The notes under the pieces are model-generated. The model saw only the letters and a list, made by a program, of their open reading frames with translations. It searched no databases and had not been told where the DNA came from. A stretch of DNA of 5,868 bases. It comes from Candidatus Igneacidithiobacillus taiwanensis (GTDB taxonomy: Bacteria > Pseudomonadota > Gammaproteobacteria > Acidithiobacillales > Acidithiobacillaceae). A program made the position numbers and the translations under genes. This document shows positions 1-5,868 of the stretch, piece after piece; the first letter of the stretch is position 1, and each line of letters opens with the position of its first letter. Location: positions 5,472 through 11,339 of the forward strand of contig DDOU01000133.1 in assembly GCA_002341825.1 (NCBI GenBank), given 5' to 3'.

Positions 1-905
1 AAGGGCACATTCATGCGCGAGCGATTGCGTGGGGCGACATCATTGCGATAGAAACCGCCGGACTGGTCGATGGCGTCGTAGAGCAAGCGCGCCTTGCGGG
101 CGTTGCGTTCGGCCATGGCCGCAAGCCCCCCTTGCTCCAGTACCCAGCGAAATACCAGACCCGCAACATAAATCGCGAAGGTTGGCGGGGTGTTGTACAT
201 GGAATGCTCTTTGGCATGCACGGCATAGTCGAGCATGGTCGGCAGTTGCGCGCCAGCTCGGCCGAGGAGATCGTCGCGAACGATGACCAGGGTCAGTCCT
301 GCCGGGCCGATATTTTTTTGGGCACCCGCGTAGAGCAGACCGAAACGGCTCACGTCGAGGGGTTTGGAGAGGATGTTAGAAGAGACGTCCGCCACTAAGG
401 GCACGGAACCGAGATTAGGGATGAAGTCGAACTCGATGCCGTCGATGGTTTCGTTATCGGCATAATGGCAGTAGCGATACTCCCCCTGCAGTTGCCACTG
501 CTCCTGCACGGGCACGGCGTGGTCGCGGTGTTCTGCATTGCTGGCGACGATATCGATATTCCCGCCCAAGCGCCGGGCTTCGGCGCTGGCCTTGCGCGAC
601 CATACCCCGGTCTCGACATAGGCGGCCCTGCCCGAAGCCAACAGATTGAGGGGGACCATGGCAAACTGCAGGCTTGCCCCGCCCTGCAGAAACAGCACCC
701 GATAGTTGTCGGGGATGGCGAGGAGTTCGCGCAGGTCGGCCTCGGCTTGGGCGATGATGCCGCTGTACTCCTTGCCGCGGTGGCTCATCTCGAGGATCGA
801 CATGCCGCTGTCGTGCCAATCGGGAAGCTCTTCCTGCACTTGTGCCAACACTGGTTTAGGCAAGACCGCCGGACCGGCGCTGAAATTATAGATAGGGCGC
901 TTCAT
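1..905 (-). CDS. serC: Phosphoserine aminotransferase SerC, C-terminal end cut off by window edge
   Basis: SerC is a cytosolic PLP-dependent class V aminotransferase. It converts 3-phosphohydroxypyruvate and glutamate to O-phosphoserine in serine synthesis, and in many bacteria also acts in the DXP-dependent vitamin B6 route. The first 301 codons are present; the family is about 360 residues, so roughly 60 are missing beyond base 1. Visible marks are the N-terminal NFSAGPA, SHRGKEY with Arg43, Trp102, Thr153 in ETIDG, Asp173, the Schiff-base Lys197 in [11 protein letters not shown], Asn238-Thr239 in YNTPPTF, and RSRMNVP at the cut edge. They fall at or within one residue of the E. coli numbering (W102, T153, D174, K198, N239). 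The ATG shares bases with the gyrA stop (ATGA), and no clear Shine-Dalgarno precedes it, so it probably depends on translation of gyrA. The identification is secure. Confidence 0.97.
   Translation of the reverse strand, partial: MKRPIYNFSAGPAVLPKPVLAQVQEELPDWHDSGMSILEMSHRGKEYSGIIAQAEADLRELLAIPDNYRVLFLQGGASLQFAMVPLNLLASGRAAYVETGVWSRKASAEARRLGGNIDIVASNAEHRDHAVPVQEQWQLQGEYRYCHYADNETIDGIEFDFIPNLGSVPLVADVSSNILSKPLDVSRFGLLYAGAQKNIGPAGLTLVIVRDDLLGRAGAQLPTMLDYAVHAKEHSMYNTPPTFAIYVAGLVFRWVLEQGGLAAMAERNARKARLLYDAIDQSGGFYRNDVAPRNRSRMNVP
902..905 (-). other. ATGA stop-start overlap of gyrA and serC
   Basis: On the minus strand the bases 905-902 read ATGA. ATG (905-903) starts serC and TGA (904-902) ends gyrA. 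The preceding bases encode the gyrA end LPIDDL and contain no good Shine-Dalgarno, so re-initiation by ribosomes finishing gyrA is the likely way serC is translated. Confidence 0.9.
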
Positions 906-3448
906 AGGTCGTCGATGGGCAGCTGTCCCTGCCCCTCCTCGTCTTCTTCGGAGTCTGCAATGAGCGCTAGGCCGGCAAGATGCTCACCTTCGTTCAGAGT
1001 AATGAGGCGCACACCCTGGGCGTTGCGACCGGTGCGGCGGATTTCCCGTACCGCCATGCGGATCAGGGTGCCACCATCGGAAACCAACATGAGCTCGTCG
1101 CTATCCTGTACCGCCAGCGCTCCTACTACCTTGCCGTTGCGAGCATTGCTCTGGATGGCGATGACACCCTTGCCGCCACGATTGGTGCGACGATACTCGG
1201 CAACTGGCGTGAGTTTGCCGTAGCCGTTGGCGGTGGCGGTGAGGATGACCTGCGATTCGTCCACCAACTGTGCGGAGATGACACGGTCGTCTTCTGCCAA
1301 GGAAATGCCCCGCACCCCGCGCGCCGAGCGCCCCATGGGGCGCACCTTCTCTTCGGGAAAACGCACGGCCATGCCGTCGCGAGTGAAAAGCATGAACTCC
1401 CGTTGCCCGTCGGAGAGGCAGACGGCAACTAGCCGGTCACCGGGGTCGAGATTGATGGCGTTGATCCCTTGGCTACGCGGGCGAGAGTAGTCCATGAGCG
1501 GCGTTTTCTTGACCACACCAAGCGCAGTGACCATACACACAAAGAGGCCGTCCTGGAACTCCCGCACCGGTAGCACCGTGGTGATGCGCTCGCTCGGGGC
1601 CAAAGACAGGAGGTTGACGATGGGCTTGCCGCGCGCGCCACGTCCGGCCTGGGGCAGTTGATAGACCTTTTCCCAGAACACCTTGCCAAGGTTGCTGAAA
1701 AAGAGCACGTAGGCATGGGTAGAGGCGATGAACATCCGCTCGACGAAATCTTCTTCTTTGGTGGTCGTAGCGAGCTTACCGCGCCCGCCGCGACGCTGGG
1801 CGTTGAAAACCGCGACCGGCTGCGCCTTGATGTAACCGGCGTGGGTGAAGGTGACGACCATGTCTTCTTCGGCAATCAGATCTTCATTGCTGATATTGCC
1901 GGTATCGGCCACGATCTCGCTGCGTCGGACATCGCCGTACTGATCGCGGATGGCAATCAGCTCCTCGCGTACCACCGCCATCAAGCGCTCATCAGAACCG
2001 AGGATGGCCAGCAGTTCGCCAATCCGTTCCAACAGCCCAAGGTACTCCTCGCGGATTTTGTCCTGCTCGAGACCGGTGAGGCGATGCAGGCGCAAGTCGA
2101 GAATGGCCTGGGCTTGCGCCTCGGAAAGATGATAGCCGTCGGGCTGCAGACCAGCAGAGGGCTCTCCCCGTTCTCGTAGCAAGGCCGCAACCAAGCCTGG
2201 CTCCCAGACCTTTGCCAGCATCTGCGCCTTGGCCTCGGCGGGGCTCGCAGCAGCGCGAATGAGGGCGATCAGCGGATCAATATTGGCCAAGGCGACCGCC
2301 AAGCCCTCCAAAATATGAGCACGGTCGCGGGCTTTGTGGAGTTCGAAGACGCTGCGCCGGGTGACGACTTCGCGCCGGTGGCGCAGGAAGGCCTGCAGCA
2401 GCTCGCGCAGGCCGAGGGTGCGCGGCGCGCCATCGAGCAGGGCTACCATATTGATATTGAAAACGCTCTGCATGGCGGTGTGCTGGTAGAGGTTATTCAG
2501 CACCACGTCGCCAATAGCATCGCGCTTGAGTTCGATGGCAATGCGCATTCCCGACTTATCGGACTCATCGCGCAGGTCCGAAATACCTTCGAGACGCTTT
2601 TCCTTGACCATCTCGGCAATGCGCTCGATGAGCTTTGCCTTGTTGACCTGATACGGCAGCTCGCTGACGATGATGCTCTGCCGACCGGATTTTTTGTCGA
2701 CTTCGATTTCGGCACGGGCACGCATGACCACGCGCCCGCGGCCGGTGCGGTATGCCTCGACGGCACCCTCGCGCCCCAGAATGATGGCCGCGGTAGGGAA
2801 ATCGGGCGCGGGAACCAGGGCAAAAAGGGCTTCGTCGGAAAGTTCGGGATCATCGACCAGGGCCACGCAGGCCGTCATGACTTCGGTGAGATTGTGGGGC
2901 GGTATGTTGGTCGCCATACCCACGGCAATACCCGCCGAGCCGTTGATGAGCAGGTTCGGGATGCGCGCCGGCAAGACCAGAGGCTCGACTTCCTTTTCGT
3001 CGTAGTTGGGCCCGAAATCGACAGTTTCCTTGTCGATATCCGCCAGCATCTCATGGGCGATACGCGCCATACGCACTTCGGTGTAACGCATGGCGGCAGG
3101 GCTGTCGCCATCCACCGAACCAAAGTTTCCCTGGCCATCGATGAGGGGATAGCGCATGGAGAAGTCCTGCGCCATGCGGACGATGGTATCGTAGACTGCC
3201 GTATCGCCGTGCGGATGGTATTTACCGATGACGTCGCCAACCACGCGCGCCGACTTTTTATAAGGCTTGTTCCAGTCGTTGCTCATCTCGTGCATGGCAT
3301 AGAGCACACGCCGATGCACGGGCTTGAGGCCATCGCGCGCGTCGGGCAGAGCGCGTCCGACAATGACGCTCATGGCATAGTCCAAATAGGACTGGCGCAT
3401 CTCCTGCTCGAGGCTGACGGGGATGGTTTCCTTGGCGAAATCTACCAT
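902..3448 (-). CDS. gyrA: DNA gyrase subunit A (GyrA), complete
   Basis: GyrA is the breakage-reunion subunit of the A2B2 type IIA topoisomerase that adds negative supercoils using ATP hydrolysed by GyrB. From the ATG at 3448 it has 848 residues (E. coli 875). The N-terminal winged-helix region holds Arg121 and the catalytic Tyr122 in AAMRYTEVR. The quinolone-determining region has Thr83 and Asp87. The tower and coiled-coil part follows to about residue 525. The C-terminal beta-pinwheel carries the GyrA box QRRGGRG at 551-557, which separates it from ParC, and about six blade repeats. It ends in an acidic tail (SEEDEE). A TTG at 3463 would add five residues, but the ATG is preferred: GGAA lies nine bases upstream of it, the TTG has no ribosome site, and the ATG puts the tyrosine exactly at 122. 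mtnA lies 66 bases upstream, and serC overlaps downstream by four bases. Confidence 0.98.
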   Translation of the reverse strand: MVDFAKETIPVSLEQEMRQSYLDYAMSVIVGRALPDARDGLKPVHRRVLYAMHEMSNDWNKPYKKSARVVGDVIGKYHPHGDTAVYDTIVRMAQDFSMRYPLIDGQGNFGSVDGDSPAAMRYTEVRMARIAHEMLADIDKETVDFGPNYDEKEVEPLVLPARIPNLLINGSAGIAVGMATNIPPHNLTEVMTACVALVDDPELSDEALFALVPAPDFPTAAIILGREGAVEAYRTGRGRVVMRARAEIEVDKKSGRQSIIVSELPYQVNKAKLIERIAEMVKEKRLEGISDLRDESDKSGMRIAIELKRDAIGDVVLNNLYQHTAMQSVFNINMVALLDGAPRTLGLRELLQAFLRHRREVVTRRSVFELHKARDRAHILEGLAVALANIDPLIALIRAAASPAEAKAQMLAKVWEPGLVAALLRERGEPSAGLQPDGYHLSEAQAQAILDLRLHRLTGLEQDKIREEYLGLLERIGELLAILGSDERLMAVVREELIAIRDQYGDVRRSEIVADTGNISNEDLIAEEDMVVTFTHAGYIKAQPVAVFNAQRRGGRGKLATTTKEEDFVERMFIASTHAYVLFFSNLGKVFWEKVYQLPQAGRGARGKPIVNLLSLAPSERITTVLPVREFQDGLFVCMVTALGVVKKTPLMDYSRPRSQGINAINLDPGDRLVAVCLSDGQREFMLFTRDGMAVRFPEEKVRPMGRSARGVRGISLAEDDRVISAQLVDESQVILTATANGYGKLTPVAEYRRTNRGGKGVIAIQSNARNGKVVGALAVQDSDELMLVSDGGTLIRMAVREIRRTGRNAQGVRLITLNEGEHLAGLALIADSEEDEEGQGQLPIDDL

Positions 3449-3466
3449 TTTTCTACTTTCCAACGT

Positions 3467-3499
3467 CGGGAATATCTTTGGATTATGCCAGCATTCCCG
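3467..3499. repeat. Perfect 7-base inverted repeat around the gyrA -10 region
   Basis: CGGGAAT at 3467-3473 and its exact reverse complement ATTCCCG at 3493-3499 are separated by 19 bases that contain the possible extended -10 box. The arms could be operator half-sites or, in read-through RNA from mtnA, a small hairpin. There is no T-run after it, so it is not a terminator. A chance match of this size in a gap this short is possible. Confidence 0.4.
3482..3490 (-). promoter_or_regulatory. Possible extended -10 promoter of gyrA
   Basis: On the minus strand TGGCATAAT fits the extended -10 form TGnTATAAT, with one mismatch in the hexamer. No good -35 box is seen 15-18 bases upstream, which is typical for extended -10 promoters. 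Transcription would start near 3475, leaving a leader of about 27 bases before the gyrA ATG. It would give gyrA and serC their own transcript in addition to read-through from mtnA. Confidence 0.45.
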
Positions 3500-3514
3500 C
3501 CGTAACGCACTCGC

Positions 3515-4540
3515 TCAGCCACGCAGAGCGGCCAACCCCTCGCGCAGGGGCGCCTGCGCCACGCCCCGCTCGGTAATGATTCCGGCAATCAACTTGGCTG
3601 GGGTGACGTCGAAGGCCGGATTGCGCACGGCTACCCCGGCTGGTGCCATCGCTTGGCCTCCGCAGTTCCGTACCTCGTCCGCGGCGCGCTCCTCGATGAC
3701 GATCTGGCTACCATCGGACATGGCAAAATCCACCGTGCTGAGGGGGGCGGCAACAAAAAACGGTATTTGATGATAATGAGCCAAGACGGCGAGGCTATAG
3801 GTGCCAATCTTGTTGGCGGCATCGCCATTGGCGGCAATGCGATCGGCACCCACGATCACCGCCTGGATGCATCCTGTGGCCATCAAATGACCAGCGGCAG
3901 CATCTACATTCAACGAAAAGGGAATTCCCTCTTTCTGCAGCTCCCAAGCGGTGAGACGCGCACCTTGCAGCCAGGGGCGAGTTTCATCGGCGTAGATCTG
4001 CCAGTCGCGGCCGGCGGCAATGCCCGCGCGAATGACGCCAAGTGCCGTACCATAGCCCCCAGTGGCCAGGCTGCCGGTGTTGCAGTGGGTAAGAATGCCG
4101 CCGCGATCGGGAAGGACTTGGACGCCAAATTGGCCCATGCGCTGGTTGTCGGCGATGTCTTGGATCAGCAATTGCTCGGCGGCTGCGAGCAGCGCCGCGC
4201 GGGCGCCAGCCGCGTCTTTACAGTGTTCGGCAAGGGCAAGTTGCCGGTCGATGGCCCAGGCGAGGTTGACCGCCGTCGGTCGCGCTGCCCGCAGTTCCTC
4301 GGCGGCAGAACGTAGCGCGTGGCGCCAATCGGACTGCGCGGCGGCATGATCCATGGCGAGGACCATGGCAAAGGCCGCGGTAATGCCAATGGCCGGTGCA
4401 CCACGCACCACCATGTCGCGAATCGCCTGCCCCACTGCACGGTAATCACGCAGGGCCAGATAGATTTCCTCTTGCGGCAAACGGCGTTGATCCAACAGTT
4501 CGAGGGCGTCATCCTGCCAACGGATGGGGCGAATTTGCAT
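3515..4540 (-). CDS. mtnA: S-methyl-5-thioribose-1-phosphate isomerase MtnA, complete
   Basis: MtnA converts the aldose 5-methylthioribose-1-phosphate to 5-methylthioribulose-1-phosphate in the cytosolic methionine salvage pathway, which recycles methylthioadenosine left over from polyamine synthesis. The 341-residue length fits the family, which is related to the eIF2B subunits. Visible motifs are RGAPAIGI (46-53), RPTAVNLAWA (87-96), THCNTGSLAT with the catalytic Cys153, ADETRPWLQGARLTAWEL (184-201), GADRIAANGD with the catalytic Asp233, NKIGTYSLA, and VAAPLSTVD. Cys153 and Asp233 have the same 80-residue spacing as Cys160 and Asp240 of the Bacillus subtilis enzyme. The ATG has an AAGGAG site six bases upstream. 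No other salvage genes are in view. The related ribose-1,5-bisphosphate isomerases are a less likely alternative given the full MtnA motif set. Confidence 0.96.
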   Translation of the reverse strand: MQIRPIRWQDDALELLDQRRLPQEEIYLALRDYRAVGQAIRDMVVRGAPAIGITAAFAMVLAMDHAAAQSDWRHALRSAAEELRAARPTAVNLAWAIDRQLALAEHCKDAAGARAALLAAAEQLLIQDIADNQRMGQFGVQVLPDRGGILTHCNTGSLATGGYGTALGVIRAGIAAGRDWQIYADETRPWLQGARLTAWELQKEGIPFSLNVDAAAGHLMATGCIQAVIVGADRIAANGDAANKIGTYSLAVLAHYHQIPFFVAAPLSTVDFAMSDGSQIVIEERAADEVRNCGGQAMAPAGVAVRNPAFDVTPAKLIAGIITERGVAQAPLREGLAALRG

Positions 4541-4546
4541 GGTCTG

Positions 4547-4552
4547 CTCCTT
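4547..4552 (-). promoter_or_regulatory. Ribosome binding site of mtnA
   Basis: AAGGAG on the minus strand ends six bases before the mtnA ATG. This is close to ideal and fixes the start codon. Confidence 0.85.
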
Positions 4553-4572
4553 GGGGTAACTGGGCCGGCGTC

Positions 4573-4601
4573 AATATACGAAGTGGGCAGGAAACTGTAA
4601 A
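4573..4601 (-). promoter_or_regulatory. Sigma70-type promoter of mtnA
   Basis: Read on the minus strand, the -35 box TTTACA (4601-4596) and the -10 box TATATT (4578-4573) are separated by exactly 17 bases. Each box matches the consensus at five of six positions. Transcription would start near 4566, giving a leader of about 26 bases before the mtnA ATG. It is probably also the distal promoter for gyrA and serC, because no terminator is visible between these genes. Confidence 0.75.
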
Positions 4602-4603
4602 AT
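4598..4603 (+). promoter_or_regulatory. Possible -10 box for the rlmI-type gene
   Basis: TAAAAT matches TATAAT at five of six positions and lies 32 bases before the ATG, so a start near 4610 would leave a leader of about 26 bases. No recognisable -35 box sits 16-18 bases upstream (the bases there read around TATACG). It overlaps the -35 box of the divergent mtnA promoter. This is a weak candidate only. Confidence 0.3.
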
Positions 4604-4620
4604 CGGGCGCATTCGATTCT

Positions 4621-4625
4621 AAGGA
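4621..4625 (+). promoter_or_regulatory. Ribosome binding site of the rlmI-type gene
   Basis: AAGGA lies ten bases before the ATG at 4636. The spacing is a little long but workable, and there is no alternative start codon in frame nearby. Confidence 0.6.
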
Positions 4626-4635
4626 AAAACCGGCC

Positions 4636-5868
4636 ATGTCCTCACTCCCTGTCCTGCGTCTACGCGCTCATGAAGATCGGCGCCTGCGTGCCGGGCATTT
4701 GTGGATCTACAGCAACGAAGTCGATACCGCGCGCACTCCCCTTACCGCCATCGAGCCGGGAGCGGTGGCACGCCTGGAAGACAGCCACGGCAAGGGCTTG
4801 GGGCTGGCGCACGTCAGCCCGCACTCTTTGCTCTGTGCCCGCTTGCTGACGCGCGATGTACGCGAGGAAATCGACGTCCACTTCTACCGAAAACGCATAG
4901 CCGCCGCCCAGGCGTTGCGCGCTCGCCTGCTGAGCACGCCGTTCTATCGCCTAGTGCATGGCGAGGGCGATGGGCTACCCGGTCTCCTCATCGACCGTCA
5001 CGGAGAGTACCTCGTCCTGCAAATCGGCAGCCACGGTATGGAGCGCGATCTGCCCCTCATCGTCTCCGCGCTAGAAGCAGAAATCCCCCAGCGCGGTATC
5101 CTGCTCAAGGCCAGCGGTCCGGCGCGCGCCCTCGAGCAGCTGCCAGAACGCGTCGAGGTACTTTCTGGCGAGGTACCGGCAGAGATTGCCATCGAAGAAA
5201 ACGGCTGTCGCTTTTGGATTGATCCCTATGGCGGTCAAAAGACTGGATGGTTCTATGACCATCGTCGTAACCGCGCCATGCTGCGCAGCTTTGCCAGCGG
5301 CCGGCGGGTGCTCGACCTATTCTCGTATTCTGGCGCCTTCGCTCTGCCCCTAGCTCAGGCCGGTGCCGCAGAAGTGATCGCCATCGATGCCTCCGCCAGC
5401 GCCCTCGCCTTACTGCAGCGCAATGCCGAAGACAATGGTTTGGGCAGCCAAGTGCAGGCGCGGCAAGGAGATGCCCTCGATCAATTGCGCCTGTTGCGCG
5501 ACCAAGGCGAAAGTTTCGACCTGATCGTTCTCGACCCGCCAGCCCTCATCAAATCGCGCAAAGACAGCAAAGAGGGCACCCAAGCCTATCGCCGTCTCAA
5601 TGACATGGCCTTGCGGCTGCTGCGTCCAGGCGGACTGCTCTTCACCGCTTCTTGCTCCTTCCACATGCCGCGCGACCAACTCCTGCACGAAATTCGCCAA
5701 GCCAGCCGTCGCAGTCCCTGCGTCATCCTTGCCGAGGCCGGGCAAGACTTGGACCATCCCGTGCCACCCGCCGTGCCCGAGAGCCGCTATCTCAAAGCCT
5801 TTTTGTTGCAACGGCCGGAATATACGGAAGACAGCCCGGACGTTGCCGATGGAGACGCAAACGGGTTT
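4636..5868 (+). CDS. rlmI: RlmI-type 23S rRNA (cytosine-5) methyltransferase, 3' end beyond window
   Basis: This is a COG1092-family SAM-dependent RNA methyltransferase. In E. coli, RlmI methylates C1962 of 23S rRNA. The open frame runs 411 codons to the edge without a stop. An N-terminal PUA-like RNA-binding domain (LRLRAHEDRRLRAGHLWIYSNE) is followed by the HGEGDGLPGLLIDR segment. Then come DPYGGQKTGWFYDHRRNR (from residue 196), the SAM motif VLDLFSYSGAF (from 225), the acidic SAM loop VIAIDAS, motif IV LDPPALIKSRK (Asp300-Pro-Pro) and TASCSFHM with Cys340, the likely catalytic cysteine. The usual family end (YLKAFLLQR) is reached at residue 393, so the last 18 residues seen are an acidic extension. 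The ATG follows AAGGA by ten bases, and no other start lies between it and that site. The family assignment is firm; the exact target base is inferred from E. coli. Confidence 0.92.
   Translation, partial: MSSLPVLRLRAHEDRRLRAGHLWIYSNEVDTARTPLTAIEPGAVARLEDSHGKGLGLAHVSPHSLLCARLLTRDVREEIDVHFYRKRIAAAQALRARLLSTPFYRLVHGEGDGLPGLLIDRHGEYLVLQIGSHGMERDLPLIVSALEAEIPQRGILLKASGPARALEQLPERVEVLSGEVPAEIAIEENGCRFWIDPYGGQKTGWFYDHRRNRAMLRSFASGRRVLDLFSYSGAFALPLAQAGAAEVIAIDASASALALLQRNAEDNGLGSQVQARQGDALDQLRLLRDQGESFDLIVLDPPALIKSRKDSKEGTQAYRRLNDMALRLLRPGGLLFTASCSFHMPRDQLLHEIRQASRRSPCVILAEAGQDLDHPVPPAVPESRYLKAFLLQRPEYTEDSPDVADGDANGF

Noticed and set aside
312..320. Run of seven A (minus strand) in serC, reading CAA AAA AAT, as a possible frameshift site
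   Set aside because: It encodes the obligatory Gln-Lys-Asn around the PLP lysine, the frame continues correctly on both sides, and no stimulating structure or alternative product is evident.
465..1223. 252-codon open frame on the plus strand across the serC-gyrA junction
   Set aside because: It is antisense to two real genes whose motifs are intact on the other strand, and its product is low-complexity with no recognisable domain.
3461..3463. TTG as an upstream start for gyrA
   Set aside because: It has no Shine-Dalgarno, and the ATG at 3448 has one and gives Tyr122 numbering identical to E. coli.
2315..3505. 396-codon open frame on the plus strand opposite gyrA
   Set aside because: It lies wholly antisense to the well-conserved gyrA N-terminal half and its translation shows no family motif. 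Long antisense frames are expected in G+C-rich coding DNA.
3449..3514. Transcription terminator between mtnA and gyrA
   Set aside because: The only stem-like element has a 19-base loop and no following T-run, so it does not fit an intrinsic terminator.
3653..4315. 220-codon open frame on the plus strand opposite mtnA
   Set aside because: It is a shadow of mtnA; the minus-strand frame has catalytic residues, a ribosome site and a promoter.
4563..4635. GGCCGG (4563-4568) and CCGGCC (4630-4635) as an inverted repeat flanking the divergent promoters
   Set aside because: The arms are only six bases of pure G+C, 61 bases apart, and easily arise by chance in this composition.
4701..5222. 173-codon open frame in another plus-strand frame inside the rlmI-type gene
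   Set aside because: Its product is rich in Arg, Pro and Ala, typical of an out-of-frame reading, and it overlaps the PUA-methyltransferase coding frame.
5410..5811. 133-codon minus-strand open frame opposite the methyltransferase domain
   Set aside because: It is antisense to SAM-binding and catalytic motifs and has no family signature of its own.

Overview
This is a compact, gene-dense window of ordinary chromosomal core genes, with high G+C by eye. It holds four protein-coding genes and no RNA genes, mobile elements, CRISPR arrays or phage genes that I can see. Three genes lie on the minus strand in the order mtnA (4540-3515), gyrA (3448-902) and serC (905 to beyond the left edge). One lies on the plus strand, an rlmI-type 23S rRNA methyltransferase (4636 to beyond the right edge).

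The protein types and gene order suggest a proteobacterium on the gamma side. From memory, mtnA-gyrA-serC in the same direction is also the order in Pseudomonas aeruginosa. The sequence style would also fit an acidophile such as Acidithiobacillus, but I cannot prove a genus without a database search.

Right part: mtnA and rlmI diverge from a 95-base gap (4541-4635). In this gap mtnA has a very good sigma70-type promoter (TTTACA, 17 bases, TATATT) and a strong AAGGAG ribosome site. A weaker possible plus-strand -10 box for rlmI overlaps the mtnA -35 box. Middle: a 66-base gap (3449-3514) separates mtnA from gyrA. It has no visible terminator, but it carries a possible extended -10 promoter framed by a perfect 7-base inverted repeat. 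Left: the gyrA stop codon overlaps the serC start codon as ATGA, which suggests translational coupling.

The genes work in separate housekeeping tasks. GyrA is the DNA-breaking and DNA-wrapping subunit of DNA gyrase. SerC makes phosphoserine (and the matching step of vitamin B6 synthesis in some bacteria). MtnA acts in recycling of methylthioadenosine to methionine. RlmI modifies a cytosine in 23S rRNA. All four keep the key residues of their families, so all look functional. I found no convincing undescribed system; the points most worth checking are the regulatory details around gyrA and the tail of the rRNA methyltransferase.
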